Source: Eubacterium sp.
GTDB lineage: Bacteria; Bacillota; Clostridia; Lachnospirales; Lachnospiraceae
DNA: 64,000 bases
Reading direction: 5' to 3'
Assembly (NCBI GenBank): GCA_017433295.1
Contig: JAFRHL010000035.1
Coordinates: 1 to 64,000 of the forward strand
Part shown: one piece after another, positions 42,251 to 50,700 of the stretch
Layout: each line of letters opens with the position of its first letter
Numbering within the stretch: position 1 is the stretch's first letter
Notes under the pieces: generated by a model
The model's database searches: none
What the model was told of the DNA's origin: nothing
What the model saw: the letters and a program-made list of their open reading frames with translations, nothing else
Program-made: the position numbers and the translations under genes

Positions 42251-43616
42251 AAGACATCTCCTCCCATGGTGGTAGCATCATTCTTACTGTTGGTTCATAA
42301 GGCGTTGATAATCTGCAGGTTGTTTTTAATTCTTTCTTTGTGATCTCTTTTGTCTGTTCGATCATTGCCGTTTTCATTCTTATGCTGTCTGCCTCTTTTC
42401 TGGCAATATTTTCTTTTACTGTTCCTTCTTTAGCACTAATGATAATATAGACATCTACCGGGGCTGTTTGACCAAATCTCCAGCACCGCCGCACTGCCTG
42501 ATAATACTGCTCATAACTATCAGATAGTCCTACAAAGATCATATTGTGACATTGCTGCCAGTTCATACCGAAACCTGCAATAGATGGCTTTGTCACGAGG
42601 GAACGATAAGCACCAATCGAAAAGCCTAGCATCCGATTTGTTTTATCGGTATTTTTGTCTGAACCCTTTACTTCCACAGAGGATTCAATCATTTTATGAA
42701 GAGTGTCACTCTCTGCATTCAGGTCACACCACACAAGCCATTGTTCCGTCGAATTGTTCACCAGGGCTGCGGCTGCCTCACATCGCTCTGCAAGTGTATC
42801 TCTGCGAGCCTGTCGTCTCTGTGTAAGTGTCATAGCCTCTGTTATAGGTTCGTCCCCATCCGCGATAATTTCGTGGATCCGAAGCTCAGGAAGATCATAC
42901 CCTTCAATTTCATACCCCAAATCAGAGGGCGACTCCATTACTACCGCCCAGGATCCCATCCATTCCCAGAAAACATCTTCTGCATGTCCTTTTAAACGCC
43001 ATTTTGAGGTCTGTCCACCGTCATGCACAAAGAACATCGCCAGCATTTCCGTGTAGCTCATAATCCCTAGAAATTCCGCATGATTGCCCAGTTCCATATA
43101 ATCATTCGGTGCTGGCGTTGCAGTACAGGCCAGCCGGAAAGGTGTATTACTGAAAAAGTCTATAATCTGACTCCTGACTTTTCCGCTGAAGGACTTGAGG
43201 ATACTGGATTCATCCAGTACCACGCCTGTAAATTCTGTATTCTCAAATTTCCCTAACTTTTCATAATTTGTAATATTGATACCGGGTTTTAGATCATCAG
43301 CAGTCTCGCATAGGTTTACAGTTATGCCGAACTTCGTCCCTTCTGAGACTGTCTGAGATGCCACAGCAAGAGGGGCCAGTATTAACACCATCCCCCCCCG
43401 TGCTCTAACAACCCTGTCAGCCCATTCAAGCTGCATAGGTGTTTTTCCTAATCCACAGTCAGCGAATATGGCAGCTCTGCCTTTTGCCAGCGCCCATCTT
43501 ACTATATCCCGCTGAAATGAATAGAGCTTTGGATTCAAATCATCTGCATCCATCTGAATACTGTCCGTATGTAATGCAGAAACGGCTTTACTTTCTATAA
43601 ATCCCTCATAATCCAT
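42237..43616 (-). CDS. Second SNF2/DEAD-type helicase
   Basis: A 459-aa protein with LYSFQRDIVRWALAKGRAAI, motif I FADCGLGKTPMQLEWA (about 48-63), motif II GVVLDESSILKSF, motif III ACTATPAPNDYMELG and motif VI QAVRRCWRFGQTAPV. The start at ATG 43616 is chosen over the longer frame since GGAGGTGTGGCGG lies before it. It forms an overlapping trio with a HAD-like gene upstream and the methyltransferase downstream; a joint modification role is possible but unproven. Confidence 0.88.
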   Translation of the reverse strand: MDYEGFIESKAVSALHTDSIQMDADDLNPKLYSFQRDIVRWALAKGRAAIFADCGLGKTPMQLEWADRVVRARGGMVLILAPLAVASQTVSEGTKFGITVNLCETADDLKPGINITNYEKLGKFENTEFTGVVLDESSILKSFSGKVRSQIIDFFSNTPFRLACTATPAPNDYMELGNHAEFLGIMSYTEMLAMFFVHDGGQTSKWRLKGHAEDVFWEWMGSWAVVMESPSDLGYEIEGYDLPELRIHEIIADGDEPITEAMTLTQRRQARRDTLAERCEAAAALVNNSTEQWLVWCDLNAESDTLHKMIESSVEVKGSDKNTDKTNRMLGFSIGAYRSLVTKPSIAGFGMNWQQCHNMIFVGLSDSYEQYYQAVRRCWRFGQTAPVDVYIIISAKEGTVKENIARKEADSIRMKTAMIEQTKEITKKELKTTCRLSTPYEPTVRMMLPPWEEMSYECA

Positions 43617-43977
43617 CCGCCACACCTCCGGGAATTCCGGAAAATGGAAGTTCTGTGCAGACTCCATATTTCGCATTATGGTCATCGATGTAAACATTCG
43701 CAAAAACCTTACGAGGATTATTCCCATAAGCTTTTTTCAAAGAAGGCAGGTTATCGTTCACTGCGTCCGGCATAAAGTCAAATTTATCAAATAACCAATT
43801 TTCAGCAGCATCCAGAAGATCGTCCTCCCGCATGGTCCATAAAATGATCTTTGCACCTTTTTCCTGTTCTGCTTTTAAAAACTCAATCAATCGGATATTT
43901 GGTCTCCCGATTTTTGGCCATTCGTTTTCGCACAATGTGCCATCAAAATCTACTGCATAAATTGTTGGATTGTTCAT
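43606..43977 (-). CDS. HAD-superfamily phosphatase-like protein
   Basis: A 123-aa protein with the HAD motif I IYAVDFDGTLCENEWP (about 6-21), motif II ILWTMREDDLLDAA, and the distal acidic motif YIDDHNAKYG. Similar small phage proteins are annotated as hydrolase or polynucleotide kinase-phosphatase-like. It overlaps the SNF2 gene by 11 bases. Confidence 0.78.
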   Translation of the reverse strand: MNNPTIYAVDFDGTLCENEWPKIGRPNIRLIEFLKAEQEKGAKIILWTMREDDLLDAAENWLFDKFDFMPDAVNDNLPSLKKAYGNNPRKVFANVYIDDHNAKYGVCTELPFSGIPGGVADGL

Positions 43978-43997
43978 TATTACCTCCTATGAATTGT

Positions 43998-44016
43998 GCG
44001 CCCGACAAGCGGGCGC
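43998..44016. other. GC-rich hairpin downstream of the DUF6273 gene
   Basis: A 7-bp GC stem (GCGCCCG / CGGGCGC) with loop ACAAG starts 17 bases after the TGA of the DUF6273 gene. No U-run follows. In diversity-generating retroelements a short GC hairpin of this kind lies just after the variable repeat and is needed for efficient homing (established for the Bordetella phage element). Confidence 0.6.
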
Positions 44017-44033
44017 GATTTATAGATTAGAGA

Positions 44034-44144
44034 TCAAAAGGAGAAGCCCACGGGGAGCGCACTAGAGGTGTTGGCGGTAGTATAGTAATTGGTGCCGGTG
44101 CTGTACACGCCAAAGAAGGAATTGAAGCTATTAGCAGACCGACA
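44034..44144 (-). repeat. Putative variable region (VR) of DGR target
   Basis: Covers the C-terminal codons from WCRSAN through PVGFSF, ending in a GC-rich segment (GCGCTCCCCGTGGGC) positioned like an initiation-of-mutagenic-homing sequence, followed by the hairpin at 43998-44016. A matching template repeat is not present elsewhere in this window. Confidence 0.55.
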
Positions 44145-44633
44145 CCAATAAAACTGCCCCATAGCGCGGCTCTCATTATCAGAGAATAAATCTGGATATC
44201 CACCCTCAAACAATTCTGCAAATGACGGGATCCATAATCTGTCCGCCACCTCATCTGTGTAGCAATTCCACTCCGGATCATAAGCTACCTGCCGCTTCAA
44301 CGCTGGAACAATAATCTCTTTCAAGTCGTCAGGTAAGCGTTCAAACAGTACTTCGTTCAGCCATTTTCTTAGATCTGATTTGCTATACTCACCGAACCAA
44401 TCGTTATGCATCCGGTGTCTCTTTGCAGTCAAATCTCCCGCAATCCAAGTTGTAGGAATAACGAATCCATCTTTGTCACGGTCAACTTCAGACCCAGCAA
44501 GACGCATCCGTATGATTCCGTCCTCGCCCAAATCAACCATCTTGAAATCTCCCGGCTGATATGAAAAACTCCCGTCAGCTATCATATTTTTCAGTTCTGT
44601 CCATGTCTCTTTAATTTCTTTTCCGATTTTCAT
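44034..44633 (-). CDS. DUF6273 protein, likely target (variable) protein of a diversity-generating retroelement
   Basis: A 199-aa protein. Residues about 30-150 match the same domain that begins at the end of the giant tail fibre (KMVDLGEDGIIRMRLAGSEV, LTAKRHRMHNDWFGEYSKSD). The C-terminus is FYWCRSANSFNSFFGVYSTG, TNYYTTANTSSALPVGFSF, the Ser/Asn/Tyr-rich, WxRS-started, G..PVGFSF-ended layout of variable regions on C-type-lectin-like folds. Twenty-four of 25 codons in the putative variable stretch end in C or T, as expected when AAC/AAT template codons are mutated at adenines. ATG 44633 follows AGGAGG. No reverse transcriptase or template is in the window. Confidence 0.75.
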   Translation of the reverse strand: MKIGKEIKETWTELKNMIADGSFSYQPGDFKMVDLGEDGIIRMRLAGSEVDRDKDGFVIPTTWIAGDLTAKRHRMHNDWFGEYSKSDLRKWLNEVLFERLPDDLKEIIVPALKRQVAYDPEWNCYTDEVADRLWIPSFAELFEGGYPDLFSDNESRAMGQFYWCRSANSFNSFFGVYSTGTNYYTTANTSSALPVGFSF

Positions 44634-44692
44634 AACTGCCTCCTGTTCTGTGAATGTCTCTTAATTATTGGATTATTCATTTTTACTTCATC

Positions 44693-46051
44693 TCACCCTA
44701 TCTTTTTCAGTTTATTGAAATCGATAATCTCTTTTCTCTCGCCTTCTTTGAGGTAAGAACAATTCGTACTGATCAGAGCAGACGCCACCGGTAGGGATAC
44801 GCTGTTCCCTATCTTCGCAACCTGTTCTGCGATAGTCATCTTTTTCCAGTTGATATCATACCCAATGATGTAGTCATCTGGAAAACCCTGCATTACTTTT
44901 AATTCTGTCGGCTTTAGCATCCGCAGGAAAATATCAGAGATGATGTATTTTTGTCCGTCTATGGTTAACAGAACATTTACGAGCCCAAACCTATCCTTTG
45001 TCGTAATCGTGGCAAGTGGTTCTGATATCTCCTGCCCACAGCCCGTCCCATAATACTTAACCAGGAATGCTGATATCACACCAAAATGCCCAGGGCTTGT
45101 TGTAATCGTATGTAACGGTTCATCGCATCCTTGCCCTGTTCCTGATTTATAAAATTTTGTAACAAAAGCTGTAACCAGTCCGTATCTGTTTGAAGTGTCA
45201 AGAGTTTTGATCGGTTCTGTAAGGACTTGGCCCCTACTATCCCCGTCCTTCTGCTCACCGTGATACTGGATCATAAATGCAACAGCTCTTTCATCTTTCA
45301 CGATGTATGGATCCGGATTATCTACTATGTACTTTCGGATTCCGTTCGCAATCCGTCTCTGTGTAGCCTCAGCCAATGGCCTCCGGCGGGTGAATATCGA
45401 TTGTCCCAGATCTGACCAGTCTATATAGTCTCCACATTGCTTCCAAGGTGGGATACCGTTCTTAAAATGTGTCTGCTTTGGCCAGACAATCGATCTTCCA
45501 TCTCTACGGAATACTGCATACCACCGTTTACGTGTAGTGGGAGCGCCATAATCAGCTGCAATCAGTTCCCTGCTCTCAAATGCGTACCCAAGGTTCTTGA
45601 TGGCTCTGATAAATTTTTCGTATTCTTCACCCATTCTTTCTTTGATCGGCCTTCCGGCATCGTCCAATGGACCCCACTGCTGTATTTCCTCGACATTTTC
45701 CATAATGATTACATCCGGCTGAACTGCTCTAGCATGTTTATAGACAGCCCAGGGAAGCATCCTTATCCCGCTGACGCGGGGCTTGCCCCCTTTTGCTTTA
45801 GAAAACTGCGTACAATCCGGGGAGGCCCACATCAAAGCGACATGCCGGCCTCCTACATACTTTTGCAGGTCAACCCGGAATATATCTTCCGTAAGATGCA
45901 AGGCCTCCGGATGGTTCACCTTATGTATTCTTATTGCCTGTGGATCGTGGTTTACTGCAATATCCACGGTTCTGCCTAAAGCCATTTCGATGCCGACGGA
46001 GGCTCCGCCCCCGCCAGCAAAACAGTCTATAATCAGATTATTGTTTCTCAA
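44693..46051 (-). CDS. C5-cytosine DNA methyltransferase (Dcm type)
   Basis: A 452-aa protein starting NNNLIIDCFAGGGGASVGIE (motif I), then ALMWASPDCTQFSKAKGG (motif IV; SPDC replaces PC), MENVEEIQQW (motif VI ENV), and a C-terminal MQGFPDDYIIGY / QVAKIGNSVSLPVASAL (motifs IX-X). The catalytic Cys is in SPDC. TTG 46051 is the chosen start, with AGGAGG five bases away; the longer frame begins inside the upstream gene. Probably protects phage DNA against host endonucleases. Confidence 0.9.
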   Translation of the reverse strand: MRNNNLIIDCFAGGGGASVGIEMALGRTVDIAVNHDPQAIRIHKVNHPEALHLTEDIFRVDLQKYVGGRHVALMWASPDCTQFSKAKGGKPRVSGIRMLPWAVYKHARAVQPDVIIMENVEEIQQWGPLDDAGRPIKERMGEEYEKFIRAIKNLGYAFESRELIAADYGAPTTRKRWYAVFRRDGRSIVWPKQTHFKNGIPPWKQCGDYIDWSDLGQSIFTRRRPLAEATQRRIANGIRKYIVDNPDPYIVKDERAVAFMIQYHGEQKDGDSRGQVLTEPIKTLDTSNRYGLVTAFVTKFYKSGTGQGCDEPLHTITTSPGHFGVISAFLVKYYGTGCGQEISEPLATITTKDRFGLVNVLLTIDGQKYIISDIFLRMLKPTELKVMQGFPDDYIIGYDINWKKMTIAEQVAKIGNSVSLPVASALISTNCSYLKEGERKEIIDFNKLKKIG

Positions 46052-46061
46052 TATGGCCTCC

Positions 46062-46922
46062 TTATTTTTCAACCACTGCAGCAGCACCCTGTGTAGTCAC
46101 CCATCCGTGCTTATACCTGGCCTCCGCCTCTTTCATCTGAATAAGCTCAGGAGTGATGCTTTCCGCTTTTACTTTATTGGCTTCTGCCTCTGCTTTTGCC
46201 TTTGTAATCTGAATATCTGCCTCGTTCTTAGCTTTAATTAGTGCAGTCTCAGCCTCAACCTTCGCAGTCTCCTGTTCTGCCTGCGCCTGCTGTTTTTTCT
46301 GCAGAGCCTCTACTCTGTTATTGATTGTCTGTTTCAGCTGTTTATCTGGATGGACATCAATTATTGATGCATCCATAACCTCTATGCCATATGTTTTTCC
46401 AAATTCCTCGTTGAGATAATCTGTAATCTTGTGATTGATCTCTGACCGGTTACCCGAATAAATATCCATAAGACTGTAATTGGTGGTCACTTCAGAAACT
46501 TTTGATTTCATAACGGCTTTAACACGGTTTTCAATGATATCGTCACCACTCATACCCTTATACTTTTTAAATGTTTCAATAAGAGTCTCCGGCTTAAACC
46601 GATAACTCATTTGAAAGCTGATTGCGATAGTAGCATCATCCGACGTGGACACTCTAAAAGAGTCATTCCCTTTGGAGCCTTCTCTCTTATCCTTTGTCAG
46701 AACTAATTGTTCATTGCCGACGGTAAAGAGCTTAATCTTCTTACCAGGACCCACTATATGCCATCCCTGCTTTAATGTTTCATCCTGGATTCCACCATTT
46801 ACGGAATAAATAGTTGCTTCGTAACCAACTGGAACTCTTTCAACCAATAAAAGCATACATAATAAGAAAACCACTATAATTGCTGCTAAACTGATTCCAC
46901 CTACTAAACCTTTTTTATTCAT
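46062..46922 (-). CDS. SPFH / band-7 (prohibitin-like) membrane protein
   Basis: A 286-aa protein. An N-terminal membrane segment (GGISLAAIIVVFLLCMLLLV, about 8-27) precedes the SPFH domain (VERVPVGYEATIYSVNGG, QGWHIVGPGKKIKLFTVGNE). Residues about 195-265 are an Ala/Glu/Lys coiled coil (KKQQAQAEQETAKVEAETAL) typical of HflK/C and prohibitins. Host SPFH proteins organise membrane microdomains and control FtsH. A phage copy could affect protease control of the lysis-lysogeny decision or protect the membrane (inference). Coupled to a 54-aa membrane protein. Confidence 0.88.
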   Translation of the reverse strand: MNKKGLVGGISLAAIIVVFLLCMLLLVERVPVGYEATIYSVNGGIQDETLKQGWHIVGPGKKIKLFTVGNEQLVLTKDKREGSKGNDSFRVSTSDDATIAISFQMSYRFKPETLIETFKKYKGMSGDDIIENRVKAVMKSKVSEVTTNYSLMDIYSGNRSEINHKITDYLNEEFGKTYGIEVMDASIIDVHPDKQLKQTINNRVEALQKKQQAQAEQETAKVEAETALIKAKNEADIQITKAKAEAEANKVKAESITPELIQMKEAEARYKHGWVTTQGAAAVVEK

Positions 46923-47079
46923 CTTTATCCTCCTTTAATTCATTCATTGCGTCTTTCCAAATGCGATATAAAAATTTACCTAACGGCCTGAACACAAATG
47001 CCAGTAAAAACCACATTGCGACAGCCGCCAGTACAATCAACAAATACATAACTACCACGATTATCCTCCATGAAATCAT
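46915..47079 (-). CDS. Small membrane protein coupled to SPFH gene (54 aa)
   Basis: ATG 47079. One long hydrophobic segment (IIVVVMYLLIVLAAVAMWFL) then a basic/acidic tail (RIWKDAMNELKEDKDE). The stop overlaps the SPFH start, so stoichiometric co-translation is expected; a NfeD-like partner role is conceivable but there is no sequence support beyond topology. Confidence 0.6.
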   Translation of the reverse strand: MISWRIIVVVMYLLIVLAAVAMWFLLAFVFRPLGKFLYRIWKDAMNELKEDKDE

Positions 47080-47086
47080 CTTTTCC

Positions 47087-47353
47087 TCATACTCTTATTG
47101 CTATTTCCCCACCACAAGCTGCATACCCTGCCAGATCAACAAAGCTGTCACCGGATCCGCCACCACTTCTAATCCGTACAATTTTAAGCAGGGCCATCAT
47201 CATTGCCACATCCAATGCTGAGAATGTACAACCTTTGTATTCGGACCACATACCTGCAATAGCCTTAAAATTATCTTCCGGGGAACCGTATTCCTGCTCC
47301 CTCTGACCACATACACATTTCTTAGCCTCATCCAGAATCTCTGCCCTTTTCAT
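47087..47353 (-). CDS. DUF6378-like protein
   Basis: An 88-aa protein with ILDEAKKCVCGQREQEYGSP, then EDNFKAIAGMWSEYKGCTFS and GDSFVDLAGYAACGGEIA. I recognise the EYGSPEDNF / DSFVDLAGYAACGGE pattern (DUF6378), common in phage nucleotide-metabolism regions; function unknown. The QEYGxPxxNF start is also seen in MazG relatives. Confidence 0.75.
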   Translation of the reverse strand: MKRAEILDEAKKCVCGQREQEYGSPEDNFKAIAGMWSEYKGCTFSALDVAMMMALLKIVRIRSGGGSGDSFVDLAGYAACGGEIAIRV

Positions 47354-47362
47354 CTCTACCTC

Positions 47363-47533
47363 CTATTTGATATAAATCGTCTCAAACATCAGAATTGCCA
47401 CTAAAGCCATGGTAAGCATCGTAGCAAGCACTATACCCCTATTACCAGCTTTTCCGTCATCATCCAAGGCTGTCAGCATAGCAATGATATCGATGAACAG
47501 TAAGACGACCTTTAGAACAGTTGAATAAATCAT
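47363..47533 (-). CDS. Small membrane protein (56 aa)
   Basis: ATG 47533 after GGAGGGATAAC. Hydrophobic segments VLKVVLLFIDIIAMLTAL and IVLATMLTMALVAILMF are separated by a charged loop DDDGKAGNRG. Unknown role, located between thyX and the DUF6378 gene. Confidence 0.6.
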   Translation of the reverse strand: MIYSTVLKVVLLFIDIIAMLTALDDDGKAGNRGIVLATMLTMALVAILMFETIYIK

Positions 47534-47534
47534 G

Positions 47535-48164
47535 TTATCCCTCCAGAATATCATCGAACAGACACGGAGCTGACTCCCTGCAGATCTTTAGCAGCTGTGT
47601 AGCAACCTCCCTCATCTGAGGATGAGCTGCCGGATTGCACCTGACTCTCAGGAAATGCCGCCATTCAGTAATATCCGCCGTCATCACAATCTCGGCCTTC
47701 AAACTGTGAGGAAGGACATTCCTTGCTTCCTGTGCCGTACATCCCCAGCCCAATAATTCAAAATAGGCATCTTCACAGTCACTGCAAGCCTCTGCCCATC
47801 TCTGATACCCCTTTGTACCCGGTTCCAGAAAACAGGGTTCAATCACAGTTATTTCGGACCCGAACTTGTGCTCCATGGAATAATTGCAGTATCTGGTAGA
47901 TTCCTGGCTGAAAGATGCCAGTCGATGTCTCACGATTTCATGAGAGATTCCGCGGTCTACTATGAACTTTACTGTAAAGGAAATGTGTTCAAGCACGGAA
48001 GTGTGCCCTCGTTTGATAAGATTTCTGATGAATTGTTCTGCGGTTCCTTCCGCTATTTTGTCCTCAGACTTATAGCAGACCCTTCCACATCTCTCGATGT
48101 GGTGAATAGCTTCATTCCAATCAATGTTTGAAATGATCTCTACAGATGGTTTAATGATTTTCAT
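47535..48164 (-). CDS. thyX: Flavin-dependent thymidylate synthase
   Basis: A 209-aa protein with RHRLASFSQESTRY (about 77-90), the ThyX RHRxxSxxxxSxR signature, plus GHTSVLEHISFTVKF and EWRHFLRVRCNPAAHPQ-type segments. It makes dTMP from dUMP with methylene-THF and FAD and supports phage replication. ATG 48164 has AGAAGGAGG upstream; it overlaps the next small gene by 14 bases. Confidence 0.95.
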   Translation of the reverse strand: MKIIKPSVEIISNIDWNEAIHHIERCGRVCYKSEDKIAEGTAEQFIRNLIKRGHTSVLEHISFTVKFIVDRGISHEIVRHRLASFSQESTRYCNYSMEHKFGSEITVIEPCFLEPGTKGYQRWAEACSDCEDAYFELLGWGCTAQEARNVLPHSLKAEIVMTADITEWRHFLRVRCNPAAHPQMREVATQLLKICRESAPCLFDDILEG

Positions 48165-48336
48165 ATGAGCCTCCTTCTCTGAACCAGTTGTCGGCATATG
48201 CAAGTAAGATTAAATTGAAACCGGTGATAACAGTAACGATCAATGGGATCCAGCTTTCACTGTCCAGACAACATGCTGCGAACATAAACAGTACAATATT
48301 GACCGTAACCCATATCCTTAAAATAATGTTTTTCAT
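48151..48336 (-). CDS. Small membrane protein (61 aa)
   Basis: ATG 48336 after TAGGAGGGGATACC. Two hydrophobic segments (IWVTVNIVLFMFAACCL and IPLIVTVITGFNLILLAYA) and a polar C-terminus overlapping thyX. Function unknown; four such short membrane proteins occur in this early region. Confidence 0.6.
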   Translation of the reverse strand: MKNIILRIWVTVNIVLFMFAACCLDSESWIPLIVTVITGFNLILLAYADNWFREGGSYENH

Positions 48337-48347
48337 GGTATCCCCTC

Positions 48348-50342
48348 CTAATCCTTTGTAAAGAAATCTCCAACCCAGCCTGCCGCATTTAAGGGCATGT
48401 CCTTTGCCCAGGCAGGCGGCTGTCGCATAATATCGCAAACCTGATTCAGCATCGTATCATTGTCTGCATACGGCTTGATATCGATCACTACCTCATCATG
48501 GACATGGAAGACAATTGGAAAGCCTGCGGCTTCCAGTCGTTCTATAGCCTCTGCCAGACAGTCCCTTGCAATAGCCTGAACAACATTCTCAGTAAGCTTT
48601 CCTCCATATGTCTCGTTCTCTTTCCACTTCTTCGTTGTCTGGTCAATACCCATATACGTGATCGATTTACCGCCAAAACGATTTGTCCCTATCTTAGGTC
48701 TGACATAGTAAAGTTTCCTCCCGGATGGCAGTAGTATGGTAAAGCAGTAATGTCCTTGGTTATAATCATATTCACGTGACAACCACAGACCGTGTACATT
48801 CGCACTTCCGCCATATTCGATTACCTTTATTGCCGCCTCATTCATCTCCCACCACAAGCTCTGAATATGACTGTTGGCATTCCGCCACCTGGAAACAATG
48901 TCCGGCAGTTCTTCTTCGTGTAGCCCCATGTCCAAAGCTCCCATCGCGATCAGTGCTCCGGGACCGCCCTGATATCCGAGTGCCAATTCAGCCACCTTGC
49001 CCTTGGCTCTCAGCGCATATTCTGGATTACCTTTCTTGATAAGTTCTATCGGAACCCCGAACATCTGTGATGCGGATGCCTCATAGATCTTTCCATGGGT
49101 TCGGAATACATCAAGCCTCCATCTCTCACCTGCCAGCCAGGAGATCACACGCGCCTCTATGGCGCTGAAATCGGCATCAACCAGTACATTCCCCGGGCTG
49201 GCTACAAAAGCTGTTCTGATAAGCTGTGATAGCGTGTCATTGATACTTCCATAACAACATTTAAGAGCATCCCTCTTCCTTCCGGCCACAAGCTCCCTAG
49301 CCAGCTCTATCGGGTCTGTATAGGTTCGTGGAAGGTTTTGTACCTGTACAAGCCTACCGGCCCATCTGCCGGTCCTATTTGCTCCGTAGAACTGTAATAA
49401 CCCTCTCACCCTGTTATCCGGGCAGACACAGGTCTTTATAGCGTCATACTTCTTAGTGCTGGTCTTTCCCAGCTCCTGACGGATCTGAAGCATTTCCCTC
49501 GTATCATGATCAAGATCATCCCTCTTTAAGAGCTTAATTACGGTATCCTTTCTCATGTCAGTAATCTCAACATCAGGGCCGGTATGTTCATCCACCCACT
49601 TTGAAAGCTGTGATACACTATTTGGATTGTTCAGACCAGATAAAGCTACCGCCCTTTCCATCATCTCCGCCTTAGACTGTTCGCCGATATAAAGCGCACC
49701 ATCCACAAAAGGTATATCAACAGCCACGCCGCGCATATTAATCGTCAGATCTGTCTCCCATTGATTCTGTACGAAATCAGGAACCGGAAAGCTTGACAAT
49801 CTCCGTTCAATCTCCATCTCCGTTACAACATCCTGACAGCAGTATTCTTTAAATAGCGCCCATTTCTCAGGATCGTGGTGCGGATAGTTCCGTGTTCTGC
49901 CGCCGTTTACTTTTGTTGGTCTGCATGGAACACAGAAATATCGGATCAAAGCTTTGCCGGTATTGAGCTTCTGCTTATCCTCCGGCAGCCCCAGGGCTTT
50001 ACCCGTCGCTTCCAATCCTGCCGTGTATCCACAATATAAGCCGTGGAACATTGTGCATCTCCATTGCGCCGGTATCATAGGTCCGTAATACTTAGACAGA
50101 CAGCCAAATTCAAAAGGCGCATTATAGGCATGTTTGATGATATTGGGATCTTTTAAAGATTGGACAATCCATTCCGGTACTACTTCACCCTGTGCCAAGT
50201 CGATGATCTGCACCGGCAACCCATCAACGGAATAAGCAAACAACAATATCTCGAAATCATCTGAGGCGATATACCTCTGAGCACCTGCATCCCTGATCGA
50301 CACAGAGCTGTATGTTTCTAAATCGATCGACAAGTGATGCAT
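48348..50342 (-). CDS. DNA polymerase, family A, with 3'-5' exonuclease
   Basis: A 664-aa protein. N-terminal DEDD exonuclease: LSIDLETYSS (ExoI, about 4-13), KHAYNAPFEFGCL (ExoII), CCQDVVTEMEI (ExoIII). Polymerase domain: VDADFSAIEARVISWLAG (motif A, about 380-398), LRAKGKVAELALGYQGGPGA (motif B) and FHVHDEVVIDIK (motif C, about 625-636). Length is normal for phage polymerases without 5'-3' nuclease. ATG 50342 follows AAGGAGGAG. The upstream gap of 1.06 kb carries tRNA-like elements. Confidence 0.93.
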   Translation of the reverse strand: MHHLSIDLETYSSVSIRDAGAQRYIASDDFEILLFAYSVDGLPVQIIDLAQGEVVPEWIVQSLKDPNIIKHAYNAPFEFGCLSKYYGPMIPAQWRCTMFHGLYCGYTAGLEATGKALGLPEDKQKLNTGKALIRYFCVPCRPTKVNGGRTRNYPHHDPEKWALFKEYCCQDVVTEMEIERRLSSFPVPDFVQNQWETDLTINMRGVAVDIPFVDGALYIGEQSKAEMMERAVALSGLNNPNSVSQLSKWVDEHTGPDVEITDMRKDTVIKLLKRDDLDHDTREMLQIRQELGKTSTKKYDAIKTCVCPDNRVRGLLQFYGANRTGRWAGRLVQVQNLPRTYTDPIELARELVAGRKRDALKCCYGSINDTLSQLIRTAFVASPGNVLVDADFSAIEARVISWLAGERWRLDVFRTHGKIYEASASQMFGVPIELIKKGNPEYALRAKGKVAELALGYQGGPGALIAMGALDMGLHEEELPDIVSRWRNANSHIQSLWWEMNEAAIKVIEYGGSANVHGLWLSREYDYNQGHYCFTILLPSGRKLYYVRPKIGTNRFGGKSITYMGIDQTTKKWKENETYGGKLTENVVQAIARDCLAEAIERLEAAGFPIVFHVHDEVVIDIKPYADNDTMLNQVCDIMRQPPAWAKDMPLNAAGWVGDFFTKD

Positions 50343-50389
50343 ATTTCTCCTCCTTCAGTTTCCAATATTCACAATGCGCATTATGAAAA

Positions 50390-50466
50390 CGGAACGACAG
50401 GACTTGAACCTGTATGGGGTTTCCTCGGCCGTCATATTCCCCGCTTTACCATTAAACTACGTTCCG
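50390..50466 (-). other. tRNA-like element 4 (noncanonical)
   Basis: A perfect 7-bp acceptor CGGAACG / CGTTCCG, a D-arm GTTTAATGGTAAAGC and a perfect T-arm ACAGG-TTCAAGT-CCTGT. Between them, 29 bases (GGGG ... CCCC with a 19-base loop) replace the 17-base anticodon arm plus variable loop, so no normal anticodon can be assigned. Confidence 0.6.
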
Positions 50467-50622
50467 ATGGTCGGATTAAGGTCTCCGAAACCGCACATCC
50501 CGCTATTTGGCCTGACGTTTTCACCACCAGGTTCTGAAGGCCGTGTACTTTAGTCTTCCTACTTCACAGGTGTTTTGCTACTTGTCACTGGGCAAGCGGA
50601 TAGTTTGCTCTCTGCCCCGCTT

Positions 50623-50700
50623 CGGAACGGCAGGAATCGAACCTGCGCATAACCCATCATCTGCGACTCACAGACTGCTCTTCCATTGAGCTACGTTCCG
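50623..50700 (-). other. tRNA-like element 3 (noncanonical)
   Basis: A perfect acceptor CGGAACG / CGTTCCG, D-arm GCTCAATGGAAGAGC, T-arm GCAGG-TTCGATT-CCTGC. The anticodon-like stem GTCTG / CAGAT closes loop TGAGTCG, which lacks uridine at position 33, and the variable region has 12 bases. Would-be anticodon AGT (if centred), unlikely to decode. Confidence 0.6.

Noticed and set aside
28300..46000. DGR reverse transcriptase or template repeat inside the window
   Set aside because: No frame with the reverse-transcriptase YxDD region and no second copy of the 44034-44144 sequence were found, so the retroelement core is only inferred to lie elsewhere.
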